Shown here: positions 52,784-62,462 of the stretch, piece after piece
How the letters are laid out: each line of letters begins with the position of its first letter
Numbering within the stretch: position 1 is the first letter of the stretch
Source of the DNA: Algoriphagus ornithinivorans
GTDB lineage: Bacteria > Bacteroidota > Bacteroidia > Cytophagales > Cyclobacteriaceae
DNA length: 64,000 bases
Reading direction: 5' to 3'
Assembly: GCF_900115305.1 (NCBI RefSeq)
Contig: NZ_FOVW01000005.1
Location: forward strand, 62,001-126,000
Made by a program: the position numbers and the translations under genes
Notes under the pieces: model-generated
Seen by the model: the letters and a program-made list of their open reading frames with translations, nothing else
The model's database searches: none
Told to the model about the DNA's origin: nothing

Positions 52784-55366
52784 TTAATTCCAGTTGATTT
52801 GGGAAAGTACCAGAGCCAAAGTAGCCAAACCGGTAGTGACTCCAACTACATCACCCAATCGTAAAGGTATCTTCGGTCCCTTGGTTGGAACAATCACTTC
52901 TGCCCCCGGCTCCACAGGTGGATAACTCCTTATTCCCAAAAATCCTTTGGTTCTTTTCACGGCACCATTCGCATAAACCACATAGGTTTGTTTTCTATTG
53001 GCTCTCCTTTCAAATCCCCCAGCTCCGTTGATATAATGCTTCAAGCTCCTTCCGTTTTCATGTCGCAGGGTAGTTGGGTAAACTACATCTCCACGCATTC
53101 TCACTGTTTGGAGAAGTTTTGGTACAGATAGTACATCGCCTTCCTCCAAAATCAAATCATCTTCGGATCCCGGATTTTTTAAGATGGTTTCCAAGTCTAT
53201 CGCTACAGCTTCTGTTTCTCTTATTTTCACATTAAAACCGGGAGTTTCAGCTGCAATTTGATCTAAGGACTCTCGCTTCGTATTGGCAACAGTTGATTGG
53301 GCAGCACTGTCCCCTTTTGGAAGATTGGAAAAAAGCCTTTGAACCAACTCTTCCTGTGCTTCTGAATTGTTAGGGTCGCGCATGAGTTGCATGCGAAGTT
53401 CTTCCAAATTTCTTTGTCTCCGAATTTGCTCCGACTCAGTATTGAAAAACTCTGTTCTTCTGATCAGTGTTGCTCCCTTTGAATAGGCAAATTGATTGAG
53501 TCCACCTGCTCTTCGAACTAAGTCAGAAATCCGCTCTCCGGAACTCTGAATCGCGAAAATACCGGGAGAGTTTACTTGCCCCTCTACAGCCACTAACCTT
53601 TGCATGGTAAAACTAGCCTTCTTACGAACAATGACTTGGTCATAGGGGCTCAGCGTTTGGGAATCAGCTCTATAGGATAAATCTGGATTGACCTGAACAG
53701 GTATGATATCTGATAAAGTTCCTAAATCAGTATCCTCTAATCTCCTTGCTATTTCGATATCATTAGGATTGGCGGACTCCTGAAATCCTCCTGCCAAAAT
53801 CAATAATTCCTCCACGGTCATGTCAGAAGAGAAAGGATAAACTCCAGGTCTTTTTACCTCACCCAAAACTTGAACGTACTGCTCATTTCTAATATCGTAA
53901 ATACTGGATATACGGACTACATCCTCCCTTTTTAAAGGAATATCAGCAATAGAGCCAGCCAAAACAGCTTTTAGATTCACCTGAATCATTTCAGTACTGA
54001 GATCAGGCTTGGTTCTTAAAATGCTAGCTTGCTCGGTGTAGGCATCGCCTCTCAGTCCCTCAGCATTTTTGATCAGTTGGGTTAAGGTCAGCCCATCAGA
54101 CAGGGCAAAAGTTCCTTCCCTAAACACCGCACCTTTGATTTGCACGCGATTAGAATACCTGTCCAGGATTTTTCCTACAGTAATCTCATCTCCCCCTTTG
54201 AGAATAAACATCCCAAATTGGTTCTTGTAAACATCAGACACGGAGCGCTGATTTTCCGTAATTCTAGATATAGCTACTCTATCTTCAAATGCCAAATCAG
54301 TGAATCCCCCTGCATAGTTTAAAAGGTCTTGGAATGTGTCTCCTTCCTTTATTTCAAAAGTCAATGGTCTTTTTACTTCTCCTTTGATGCTTACTCTGGA
54401 AATAAAGGGAGTGACCAAAATCACATCCTGATCGCGTAGCTGCAAGTCTAAATTGGCGGTACCATTAATCAATAAGTCATAAACATCGACCATCGCGATC
54501 TGCTTATTGTTTCTGACCACTTTGATTTGGCGCATGGTGCCATTATCATTGGGACCTCCAGCTGCATAAAGCGCATTGAATACCGTTGAAAAAGCACTGA
54601 GCGTGAAAGTTCCCGGCAACCTAACTTCTCCTAAAATGTGAACTTTGATGGTCTTTACATTTCCCAAGGTCACTTGTAAAAAGGTTTTTGGATTAGGACC
54701 AATCAAGCTGGGGTAAAATCTACCCACTCTGTTTCTAATAATTCCAGTGGCTTCTTCAATGGATTTTCCTGATACTGAAATTGGGCCAATATTATCCAGA
54801 ATTACAAATCCATCAGGATTGACTGTGGCTTCATAATATTGCTCTGACTGTCCATATATATCTACAAAAATGACATCTCCGGGACCGAGCACATAATTCT
54901 GAGGAGTGGCTTGGTTCAGGCTTGGCTCAAAGCTTAGCCTCCTGTTTTTCTGATAAAAAAGATTGCTGCCGAACAACTGACTATTTCCTGATTCTACTTC
55001 AGGCTGTACTTCATAGATGCCTTGAGTAATTTCATTCAGATCAATTTGTCTTCTAGGCTCCCTTTTGCTGGCATTTGTACTCCGACTGGCTGTTGCGCTC
55101 AGATCTAAGTCCTCAAGTCTTTTTCGTAGTTTTTCGATTTCGGCTCCAGACATTCCCTGCATTTGAGCCATTTGAAGAAATTGAGTCGTACTGAGTCCTG
55201 CCTCATTAGCTCTTTTGACAAGCTCCTGTAATTGTTCATCACTCAGTTCATCAACCTTGATACTTGAAATATCCGTGTTTTGCTGAGCAATAAGCGGCTC
55301 AGGGTTACTGAGAAGAATGCCTGCCAAAAGGCAGAAAAAGTACCAGAATCTTTTTAATTGAATCAT
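52784..55366 (-). CDS. SLBB-domain polysaccharide export protein (Wza-like)
   Basis: 860 residues from the ATG at 55366; 11 codons further upstream would precede the signal. The signal MIQLKRFWYFFCLLAGILL...AQQ is followed by a helical segment (LQELVKRANEAGLSTTQFLQMAQ), the Poly_export domain (NYVLGPGDVIFVDIYGQSEQYYEATVNPDGFV) and about six SLBB domains (for example VHILGEVRLPGTFTLSAFSTV, VSIKGEVKRPLTF, VQVLGEVKRPGVYPF, VAVEGQVNSPGIF, VRMRGDVVYPTTL). It is longer than classical Wza and forms the outer-membrane export channel. It is the first gene of the export cluster. Confidence 0.9.
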   Translation of the reverse strand: MIQLKRFWYFFCLLAGILLSNPEPLIAQQNTDISSIKVDELSDEQLQELVKRANEAGLSTTQFLQMAQMQGMSGAEIEKLRKRLEDLDLSATASRSTNASKREPRRQIDLNEITQGIYEVQPEVESGNSQLFGSNLFYQKNRRLSFEPSLNQATPQNYVLGPGDVIFVDIYGQSEQYYEATVNPDGFVILDNIGPISVSGKSIEEATGIIRNRVGRFYPSLIGPNPKTFLQVTLGNVKTIKVHILGEVRLPGTFTLSAFSTVFNALYAAGGPNDNGTMRQIKVVRNNKQIAMVDVYDLLINGTANLDLQLRDQDVILVTPFISRVSIKGEVKRPLTFEIKEGDTFQDLLNYAGGFTDLAFEDRVAISRITENQRSVSDVYKNQFGMFILKGGDEITVGKILDRYSNRVQIKGAVFREGTFALSDGLTLTQLIKNAEGLRGDAYTEQASILRTKPDLSTEMIQVNLKAVLAGSIADIPLKREDVVRISSIYDIRNEQYVQVLGEVKRPGVYPFSSDMTVEELLILAGGFQESANPNDIEIARRLEDTDLGTLSDIIPVQVNPDLSYRADSQTLSPYDQVIVRKKASFTMQRLVAVEGQVNSPGIFAIQSSGERISDLVRRAGGLNQFAYSKGATLIRRTEFFNTESEQIRRQRNLEELRMQLMRDPNNSEAQEELVQRLFSNLPKGDSAAQSTVANTKRESLDQIAAETPGFNVKIRETEAVAIDLETILKNPGSEDDLILEEGDVLSVPKLLQTVRMRGDVVYPTTLRHENGRSLKHYINGAGGFERRANRKQTYVVYANGAVKRTKGFLGIRSYPPVEPGAEVIVPTKGPKIPLRLGDVVGVTTGLATLALVLSQINWN

Positions 55367-55483
55367 GCGAAAATGCTGTCCCGGGTGAATTTCAAACAAA
55401 TATGCAATTTAAAAATCCGTGAATTTCTGTTTTTAACCAAAAATAGTTCCAAAAAGCTGCCAAAAACAAAGAGATAAGAAGTC

Positions 55484-56488
55484 TTATTCGGTGCAGTTTT
55501 TACAAATCTCAATTTGAGTTCGGTCATTTAGCAACTGTTTTCTAAAAGATTGGTAGTTAGCTGATTTCCAGATTTGCTTGATCGCCTGAGATTGAAAATC
55601 GCCCATCACATGGGTCGCGTCTTTGTCAAAGCAACAAGGAACTACCTTTCCATCCCAAGTTACTACCGCACCCAGCCACATTCTCCAACATTTGTTTTCC
55701 ACTTTCTTTTTCAATTTCCAGCGACCGTTCCCTGCAGGGATATACCTGGAGTAGCCCAAATCAGATGGAATCAATTCGGAGCCATTTTCAAAATCATAGA
55801 TTTGTGTGCTTTTTAGCTGGAGCTCATCGACTTCCAGAGCTTTCACCCACTTTTTTAATTCGGGTATCTGATGCTCATTTTGTCCGGTCACTAAAAACTG
55901 AAGTACAATTCGTGGAAAAAGCTTCCCTTGCCTTTTCCTCTCAGAGATTAAATTGCCTAATCCTTCCTGTACTTTTTCTAAGTTTCCTCCAATTCTGTAT
56001 TGTTGATAGACTTCCTGAGTGATTCCATCCATGGAGACTATCAGTTGCTTCAGGCCACTGGCTAAAATCTGATTTACTCTTTCCTTATCGAGATAATGCG
56101 CATTAGTGGAAGTGGAGGTGAAAACTCCCTCTTTATTTGCAAAACTAACCATTTCCAAAAAGCGTGGATTTAGAAATGGCTCTCCCTGAAAGTAGAGATG
56201 TAGCCAGGTCAAATGTTTTTTGGATTGAAGAATTACTTTTTCAAAAAGCCCATTTTCTAGCATTCCTGTAGGTCGGCTAAAAGACCTTAAGCCCGAGGGA
56301 CATTCCGGGCAGCGTAAGTTACAGCTGGTGGTAGGTTCAATACTTAATGTAGTCGGCTGACCCCAGATAATGGGTTTTTTCAGGATTCGGCTCAGTTGAA
56401 AAGAAAGGCCCAACATAGCAATATTGCTCACCTTTCTGAAGGAAAGCTGCTTGGAAAATGCAAAAGCGGTTAGGAGCTGATTTTTCAC
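55484..56488 (-). CDS. Radical SAM/SPASM domain protein
   Basis: 334 residues with a GTG start (56486-56488). The radical SAM cluster motif is CNLRCPEC in EPTTSCNLRCPECPSG. The C-terminal SPASM region has cysteines in NKCWRMWLGAVV, VVPCCFDKDA and IEICKNCTE at the very end. SPASM enzymes modify peptides, proteins or sometimes sugars. It lies 117 bases before the Wza-like gene, transcribed the same way, so a role in the polysaccharide or a linked surface component is possible but unproven. Confidence 0.86.
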   Translation of the reverse strand: MKNQLLTAFAFSKQLSFRKVSNIAMLGLSFQLSRILKKPIIWGQPTTLSIEPTTSCNLRCPECPSGLRSFSRPTGMLENGLFEKVILQSKKHLTWLHLYFQGEPFLNPRFLEMVSFANKEGVFTSTSTNAHYLDKERVNQILASGLKQLIVSMDGITQEVYQQYRIGGNLEKVQEGLGNLISERKRQGKLFPRIVLQFLVTGQNEHQIPELKKWVKALEVDELQLKSTQIYDFENGSELIPSDLGYSRYIPAGNGRWKLKKKVENKCWRMWLGAVVTWDGKVVPCCFDKDATHVMGDFQSQAIKQIWKSANYQSFRKQLLNDRTQIEICKNCTE

Positions 56489-56602
56489 TTCAGAAAGAAA
56501 AGCAATCCTTAAGGAAAGGCCAAGTATGCATACTCAAAAGGGAAGGAATTCGTTTCCATTCATTATCATTGCAAGGATATTTTCGAATCAAAAGTGAATC
56601 AC

Positions 56603-57607
56603 ATGAAGGCTTCAAGATTAATTCTAATTAGCAGTTTAATTCTTTTGATATTTTCCTGCGGCAAAAAAGAAGAAACATGTCAGCTTGATGAAGATATTCT
56701 AGATCAGGAGTTGGAGCTTACTATTACCCGGCTGGAGCAGGAATTTTTTTCAGCAAAAACCCAAGAGGATTTCTCCTTCTTGTTGGAAAAACATCCAGAG
56801 TTTACACAAATTTATTTACAGGCGGACTTGTATCCCTCTTTGGATACGCTGGCTTCCGAACTTTTAACTATACATCAGGACTCAGCCATGCAGGTGCTGA
56901 ATGACTCCGTGCAACAGGTTTTCACAGATTTTTCTGATGTGGAAAAGGAGCTGGAAAATGCATTTAAATACATCAAACACTACTTCCCGGAATTTAAAAT
57001 ACCCAAGATTTACACCTTTGTTTCGGGCTTTAACTCAGACTTGGTGGTGACTGAGGACATCATTGTCATTGGTTTGGATTATTACCTTCCTCCCAGCCAT
57101 ACATTTCAGCCAGAACTTGCACGCTATATGGCAGAACGATATGATAGGCCTTATATCGTACCGATGATTGTCACTGCTATTTCTTCCAGATTTAATCAAA
57201 CAAACCCTCAGGATAAGACGCTTTTGGCAGAGATGATTTACTATGGAAAAGCTTACCATTTTACAAAAGCAATTTTGCCATGCACCTCTGACCAATTTAT
57301 CATTGGGTATACTCCTGATCAGATTTCTGAGTCCTTTGCCAATGAGGAATTTATCTGGGCCCACTTTGTGGAAAATGAACTGCTTTATGAGACCAACCCA
57401 TTTGAAATCAGAAAATATATGGGGGAGGCTCCATTCACAGATGCAATCAGCACCAAAGCTCCGGGAAGATTAGGAAGGTGGTTGGGATGGAATATTGTGG
57501 ACGATTATGTATTCAACCAGGATATGAGCCTATACCAATTGATGGGTAATCCTGATGCGGAGCAAATTTTCAGGCAGTCAGGATATAGACCTCGTCCCCC
57601 TGCTTAG
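56603..57607 (+). CDS. gldB: Gliding motility lipoprotein GldB
   Basis: 334 residues from the ATG at 56603; a GTG three codons upstream is less likely. SRLILISSLILLIFSC has a lipobox Cys. The GldB body is recognisable: ELELTITRLEQEFFSA, KYYFPEF-like KHYFPEFKIPKIYTFVSGFNSDL, ARYMAERYDRPYIVPMI, and GRLGRWLGWNIVDDYV. GldB is essential for gliding in Flavobacterium, though gldB homologues are also present in non-gliding Bacteroidota. Its 3' end overlaps the convergent glycosyltransferase gene by 38 bases (57570-57607). Confidence 0.9.
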   Translation: MKASRLILISSLILLIFSCGKKEETCQLDEDILDQELELTITRLEQEFFSAKTQEDFSFLLEKHPEFTQIYLQADLYPSLDTLASELLTIHQDSAMQVLNDSVQQVFTDFSDVEKELENAFKYIKHYFPEFKIPKIYTFVSGFNSDLVVTEDIIVIGLDYYLPPSHTFQPELARYMAERYDRPYIVPMIVTAISSRFNQTNPQDKTLLAEMIYYGKAYHFTKAILPCTSDQFIIGYTPDQISESFANEEFIWAHFVENELLYETNPFEIRKYMGEAPFTDAISTKAPGRLGRWLGWNIVDDYVFNQDMSLYQLMGNPDAEQIFRQSGYRPRPPA

Positions 57608-58793
57608 GAGGGTTTTTTCCTGGATCTAATAAATAGGCAAGCCTCTCTACCGCATGCTCTTTGGTGAAATAGTTTTCTGCCAGAAGACGGCTATTTTCCT
57701 GGTAACTTTTCAGGGTTTGGGGGTGTTGTTCCAGTATTTCCAGTTGCTCAAAACATCTAGCCATTTTCCCTGGCAAGCAAGAAATCCCTAGCTGATGCTT
57801 TTTGACTAATTGATATACCCAGCCTTTGTGATTGACAATTATACCCTTGCCAGCCCCTAAGGCATCAAAGAACTTATTGGGACTATTTGTCTTTAAGACA
57901 GGTAAGTGAGCAAATGAAATCCAGGCCAAGTCGGCCATTCCCAATAATTCGTTGACTTGTTCTTTGGAACCAAAGGGAAAGAAATGGACTTGTATTAAAC
58001 CCAATTTTTCAACGCTCTTTTCCAACGTTTTCTTTTCGCTACCATCTCCCATGATTAAAAATTGCCAATTTTTACCCTGTTGCTGAGCGATTTTAGCCAA
58101 GTCCACCAATTCGTCAACCGCATTAACTTTTCCCAAGGCTCCCGCATAGGCTATAGTCAAAGATGAATTTAATCCATGCTTCTGAAGTAGGTCTTGGTTT
58201 TTCTCCTGAGGAAAAAATTGCTTTAAGTCTGCGAAATTTGGAATGATCTGAACGTGAAACTGTGGATTGATTTGTCTGATGTAGGCAGCGATTCCAGGTG
58301 AAAGGGCTACTATTTTTAATGCATTTCGATAAATTTTGGCTTCAAGCCCAAAAAGGTAATTTTTCAGCAGTCGGTTTTGAATAGCCCCTACTTGAACAGG
58401 TGCTTCCGGCCAGAGATCACGAACTTCAAAAATATAGGGGATTGCTAATTTCTTCTTTGCCCAAAGCCCAATCCAACCCGTGGTCAAAGGAGTGGAAGTA
58501 ATATAAAGTAAGTCTGGACGATTTAGCTTTGGAATTAGCTTTTTACATTGCTTTACAAAAATCCAGAATGCCTTGATCCTCTGAAAAAAGCCAAACTTTT
58601 GATCATAGGAAACCGGTAAATAATGGACCTTGATTCCTTCTATCCATTTTTGATCATAGTGCTGCTGATTTCCACCAGTAATAAGTTCAACTTCAAAGCC
58701 TTTTTCTACCAAGCCCTTTGCCAAATGAAATGACCTAACTGCACCACCTTCTTCGGGCGTTCTGAAATACTGGTGGATGTAAAGGATTTTCAT
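57570..58793 (-). CDS. Glycosyltransferase family 4 (WcaI/WbuB-like)
   Basis: 407 residues from the ATG at 58793, which overlaps the asnB stop by ATGA. An upstream start at 58814 is possible. MKILYIHQYFRTPEEGGAVRSFHLAKGLVEKGFEVELITGG is the N-terminal acceptor domain. VRDLWPEAPVQVGAI, IAYAGALGKVNAVDELVD and the GAGKGIIVN segment complete a WbuB/WcaI-type GT-B enzyme, whose known members add aminosugars. The 3' end overlaps gldB by 38 bases tail to tail. Confidence 0.87.
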   Translation of the reverse strand: MKILYIHQYFRTPEEGGAVRSFHLAKGLVEKGFEVELITGGNQQHYDQKWIEGIKVHYLPVSYDQKFGFFQRIKAFWIFVKQCKKLIPKLNRPDLLYITSTPLTTGWIGLWAKKKLAIPYIFEVRDLWPEAPVQVGAIQNRLLKNYLFGLEAKIYRNALKIVALSPGIAAYIRQINPQFHVQIIPNFADLKQFFPQEKNQDLLQKHGLNSSLTIAYAGALGKVNAVDELVDLAKIAQQQGKNWQFLIMGDGSEKKTLEKSVEKLGLIQVHFFPFGSKEQVNELLGMADLAWISFAHLPVLKTNSPNKFFDALGAGKGIIVNHKGWVYQLVKKHQLGISCLPGKMARCFEQLEILEQHPQTLKSYQENSRLLAENYFTKEHAVERLAYLLDPGKNPPKQGDEVYILTA

Positions 58794-60565
58794 AGCTTTT
58801 GAATTTTCAGCCATTCAGCTAGTAAAAATAAGTTGTACAATGTCAAAAAATGACTTTTGACATGGTTCTCTGGCTTTTCCAAAAGTTCATTGGTAACCTT
58901 TGGAAGTATATCCTGATAATCTTTTTTAAAAGTCGCTAGTTCCTGAAAGACCCTTTCGCGGAATTCTCCTTTCTCTGAAAACCATTCCAATAAAGGTAAT
59001 CCAAATCCGGTTTTTTTACGATTGCCCACCCAACTTAATCCTCGATCCTTGAGAATTTGCCTCAACCATTTTTTCCCCAATAAAAGCTCATCGGATTTAA
59101 TTTCTTTCCAAAATTGAATAACCCCTTCATCCAAGTAAGGCGACCTTCCCTCGATTCCATGCGCCATTAAGGCATTATCCTGAATTTTTAAGACATCCTG
59201 AACCAGATAAACTCTTCGATCGAAATCCAACATTTGCTTGTAAGATGATAATCGCTCATCAAAAATTCTTTCATGATCTGAAAAGAGGTCTTCTTGAAGA
59301 CTTTCCAGAGCTGAAAAATTCATGAAGGTCCTCTTAGGGTTTTCCTCTATACCTGTCAGAAACTTTTGCCAATTTCGGTTCAAAGGTAGTTTGAGAAGAA
59401 GTGGCTTTAGACGCAGGAGCCAATCCTTTCTTCTCCAATAGAAATCAAAAGCCTGATGCCGCTGATATCCTCCCCAGAGTTCGTCCGCACCTGCTCCGGA
59501 CGCCAGTACTTTGACGTGTTTTTTAGCCTCCTTACCAATTAGCCAAGTTAAAAAGCTGGCCGAATCCCCAATAGGTAAATCCAAAGTCCTGAGATATTCC
59601 TCCCAGTTTTCCCAAAATATGGTTTGGTCTACCTGGATCAAATGATTTTCCGAAGGAAGAACTTTTCCTAGTTTTTTGACCGCCTCAGCATCTCCATATT
59701 TGTTAGAATACGCAGCTTCATGGGCGATAGTGAAAGTATGCAAAGGAACTCCTGTTTCTTGATACCAAAGCGAATACAGCAAGGTGCTATCTATTCCTCC
59801 ACTGAGTAGCATCCCCACAGGCACATCAGCATGAAATTGCTTTAAGACAGCGTCTAATATCAGTTCTTGAAGACGATTTTTCGAGACTTCTTGTTGTGCT
59901 GATGGAAGAGAGGGAATATTATCCCAGCGAAAAGCTGAATGCTGTCGAATTAAACTGAATCTGGAGGGTTTCCATTCTTTGACACCCTTGAAAAATGTCT
60001 TTCCCTGAAGGGGAGTTCTCATGTAATAATAATACTCCAACTGATTTTTATCCAGCTTGCTCTTCGATAGTTTGCCAATTCCTCTGCTTTCTGAGGAAAT
60101 GATTAAGCGATCTTGATTTTGATGATAGTAGAGCGGTTTTTCACCATTTTTATCTCTTGCCACCAAGACTGTTTGGTTGCTCAAATCCACATAAATCAAG
60201 GCAAACATGCCCTGTAATTTTTCAAGACCTTTTGCACCAAAAATTCTCAGCCAATGTGTCAAAACTTCAGTGTCTGAATGGGTAACAAACTCTACTCCCA
60301 TTTTTTGAAGTAAATTTCTCAGATCCTGATAGTTGTAGATTTCTCCATTCCAGATAAGGATCGACCTGCCATCTGGTGCCCAAAAAGGTTGATCAGCATC
60401 AGGTCCGGGATGTAAAATTTTGAGTCGGTTAACACCAAGCCAAAGCCCCGGCCAAGGGCTAAAAGAGGCTTCCTGATCGGGACCTCTGTGCCTACTTTCG
60501 TTTAGAAGTCCCTGAATCGATTCTTCTTTGGCTCCTTTACCCCAAATCAGATGAATGCCACACAT
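58790..60565 (-). CDS. asnB: Asparagine synthase (glutamine-hydrolysing) family protein
   Basis: 591 residues. Cys2 after the initiator Met (MCGIHLIWG) is the glutaminase nucleophile; RGPD, LIWNGEIYNY and TVLVARDKNGEKPLYY are glutaminase motifs. The synthetase half has the ATP loop LLSGGIDSTLLY and ASGAGADELWGGY. Either cellular asparagine synthetase or an amidotransferase decorating the polysaccharide is possible; such paralogues are common in exopolysaccharide loci. It is coupled to the downstream glycosyltransferase by ATGA and starts one base from the nth stop. Confidence 0.88.
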   Translation of the reverse strand: MCGIHLIWGKGAKEESIQGLLNESRHRGPDQEASFSPWPGLWLGVNRLKILHPGPDADQPFWAPDGRSILIWNGEIYNYQDLRNLLQKMGVEFVTHSDTEVLTHWLRIFGAKGLEKLQGMFALIYVDLSNQTVLVARDKNGEKPLYYHQNQDRLIISSESRGIGKLSKSKLDKNQLEYYYYMRTPLQGKTFFKGVKEWKPSRFSLIRQHSAFRWDNIPSLPSAQQEVSKNRLQELILDAVLKQFHADVPVGMLLSGGIDSTLLYSLWYQETGVPLHTFTIAHEAAYSNKYGDAEAVKKLGKVLPSENHLIQVDQTIFWENWEEYLRTLDLPIGDSASFLTWLIGKEAKKHVKVLASGAGADELWGGYQRHQAFDFYWRRKDWLLRLKPLLLKLPLNRNWQKFLTGIEENPKRTFMNFSALESLQEDLFSDHERIFDERLSSYKQMLDFDRRVYLVQDVLKIQDNALMAHGIEGRSPYLDEGVIQFWKEIKSDELLLGKKWLRQILKDRGLSWVGNRKKTGFGLPLLEWFSEKGEFRERVFQELATFKKDYQDILPKVTNELLEKPENHVKSHFLTLYNLFLLAEWLKIQKL

Positions 60566-61237
60566 TTATTTTTTCTTTGGTTCGGCGGTTAATTTTTCTT
60601 GGTTTTTTTCAAAATACCTACAAAAATGAGTGATGCTACACTCTTCGCATTTGGGTCTTCTGGCCAAACAGGTATATCTGCCATGTAGAATCAACCAATG
60701 ATGAGCCTTGTGAACATGTTCTTTCGGAATATGGCGGATCAAATGTTTTTCTACCTCTAGAGGTGTTTTTGCAGTTTGAGGAACCAGGCCGAGTCTTCTG
60801 GATACGCGAAAAACGTGCGTATCTACGGCCATGTTGGGTTGATTCCAAACTACAGAGGTAATCACATTTGCGGTTTTCCTTCCCACTCCTGGAAGCTTGG
60901 TGAGTTCTGCTACAGTTTCAGGCACTTTTCCGCCAAATTCTTCCATTAGCATTTTACCCAAACCCAACAGGTGCTTGGTTTTATTATTGGGATAAGAAAC
61001 GGTTTTGATATAAGGGAAAAGCTCATCAAAATGGGATGCAGCCAAATGAGCGGGAGTAGGAAAATCCCGAAATAAGGCCGGAGTGACCATATTGATACGC
61101 TTGTCAGTACATTGAGCGGATAGTACTACTGCCACCAAAAGCTGAAATGGATCCTCGTATTGAAGCTCCGTTTCTGCTACGGGCATGTTTTCCGAAAAGT
61201 AATTGATAAAGGCTTCGTATCGCTCTTTTTTTAGCAT
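60566..61237 (-). CDS. nth: Endonuclease III
   Basis: 223 residues. The base-excision glycosylase/AP lyase for oxidised pyrimidines. Helix-hairpin-helix LPGVGRKTANVI carries the catalytic K121; D139 is in AVDTHVFRV. The [4Fe-4S] loop is CLARRPKCEECSITHFC with the C-x6-C-x2-C-x5-C spacing. It is directly upstream of asnB with no gap, so the two share a transcript. Confidence 0.96.
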   Translation of the reverse strand: MLKKERYEAFINYFSENMPVAETELQYEDPFQLLVAVVLSAQCTDKRINMVTPALFRDFPTPAHLAASHFDELFPYIKTVSYPNNKTKHLLGLGKMLMEEFGGKVPETVAELTKLPGVGRKTANVITSVVWNQPNMAVDTHVFRVSRRLGLVPQTAKTPLEVEKHLIRHIPKEHVHKAHHWLILHGRYTCLARRPKCEECSITHFCRYFEKNQEKLTAEPKKK

Positions 61238-61349
61238 GGAAATCTAAACTTGTATGGAGGGCTTAAGATAGGTAATATTGGAAGAACTTCTCCAGTGCAA
61301 CTGGATTGGAAAACTAAATTACATTTTCCTTTTAAAATTCTTCAAAGGC

Positions 61350-62462
61350 ATGAAAAGTCTACTTATCCCGGCCCTATTTTGTTTATTTATCAATATGGAA
61401 ATTTCAGCCCAAAGCCGCCCAAGAGAATTAGGCATTCAGTTTGGATTGCTCCCAACCGGACCCTTGAATGCAATTACGGATGTCAAAGGAGTGAAAGTAG
61501 GGCATCTTACTAAAATAGAAGGAACGTCTATTCGAACCGGCATTACGGCAATACTAGCTCACGATGGAAATCTCTTTCAAGAAAAGGTGCCCGCAGCGAT
61601 TTTTGTTGGAAATGGATTCGGAAAGCTAGCAGGAGTGACTCAAGTGCAGGAACTGGGAAACCTAGAAAGCCCAATAATTTTAACCAATACGCTTAGCGTG
61701 GCTGCTGGTATTGAAGGAGTGGTGCGCTATTCTTTAGATCAGCAGGGAAATGAAAATGTTCAGTCTGTCAATGCAGTGGTCGGTGAAACCAATGACGGTT
61801 ATCTGAATGATATTCGGGGAATGCATATCAGTCCCGATGACGTAATACAAACAATTCAGGCTGCAAAAGAAGGGAAAGTTACGGAAGGAAATGTTGGAGC
61901 CGGAACTGGAACGGTTTGCTTTGGCTGGAAAGGAGGAATCGGAACATCTTCAAGAAAATTACCAGAAAGCTTGGGTGGATACACGGTCGGAGTATTGGTT
62001 CAAACAAACTTTGGAGGAAATCTACAAATAGCAGGAGTTCCGGTGGGCGAAAAATTGGGAAAATACCCATTTAAAGATGCCTTGGAAAAAGCCGATGGAA
62101 GCTGCATGATCGTTGTCGCAACGGATGCACCAGTCTTAGAAAGAAACTTGGAAAGAATGGCTCAGCGTGCCATGATGGGCCTGGCAAAAACAGGAGGAAT
62201 TGCTTCTAATGGCTCGGGTGATTATGTGATTGCCTTTTCCACAAATGAAGGTCTTAGAATCCCTTATACCTCTGATAAAAAACTGAAGTCAGAATTTTTA
62301 GCGAATGAGGAAATGAGTCCACTTTTTATGGCCGTAATTGAGGCTACAGAGGAAGCAATAATCAATTCACTTTTTGCTGCAGAAACGATGATGGGCAAAG
62401 ATGGTAGAACTGTGGAAGCCTTGCCAAAGGAAAAAGTCTTAGAAATTATTAAGGCTAATTGA
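61350..62462 (+). CDS. P1-family (DmpA/S58-like) aminopeptidase, secreted
   Basis: 370 residues from the ATG at 61350; an in-frame start at 61278 would add 24 residues before the signal. Signal MKSLLIPALFCLFINMEISAQ. The family features are TDVKGVKVGHLTKI, GNGFGKLAGVTQV, GAGTGTVCFGWKGGIGTSSR and the autocatalytic site GGIASNGSGDYVIAFST, where Ser (or the preceding Asn-Gly) is the processing and nucleophilic residue. The enzymes release N-terminal residues, including D-amino acids or beta-amino acids in some members. Predicted periplasmic. It is divergent from nth. Confidence 0.88.
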   Translation: MKSLLIPALFCLFINMEISAQSRPRELGIQFGLLPTGPLNAITDVKGVKVGHLTKIEGTSIRTGITAILAHDGNLFQEKVPAAIFVGNGFGKLAGVTQVQELGNLESPIILTNTLSVAAGIEGVVRYSLDQQGNENVQSVNAVVGETNDGYLNDIRGMHISPDDVIQTIQAAKEGKVTEGNVGAGTGTVCFGWKGGIGTSSRKLPESLGGYTVGVLVQTNFGGNLQIAGVPVGEKLGKYPFKDALEKADGSCMIVVATDAPVLERNLERMAQRAMMGLAKTGGIASNGSGDYVIAFSTNEGLRIPYTSDKKLKSEFLANEEMSPLFMAVIEATEEAIINSLFAAETMMGKDGRTVEALPKEKVLEIIKAN

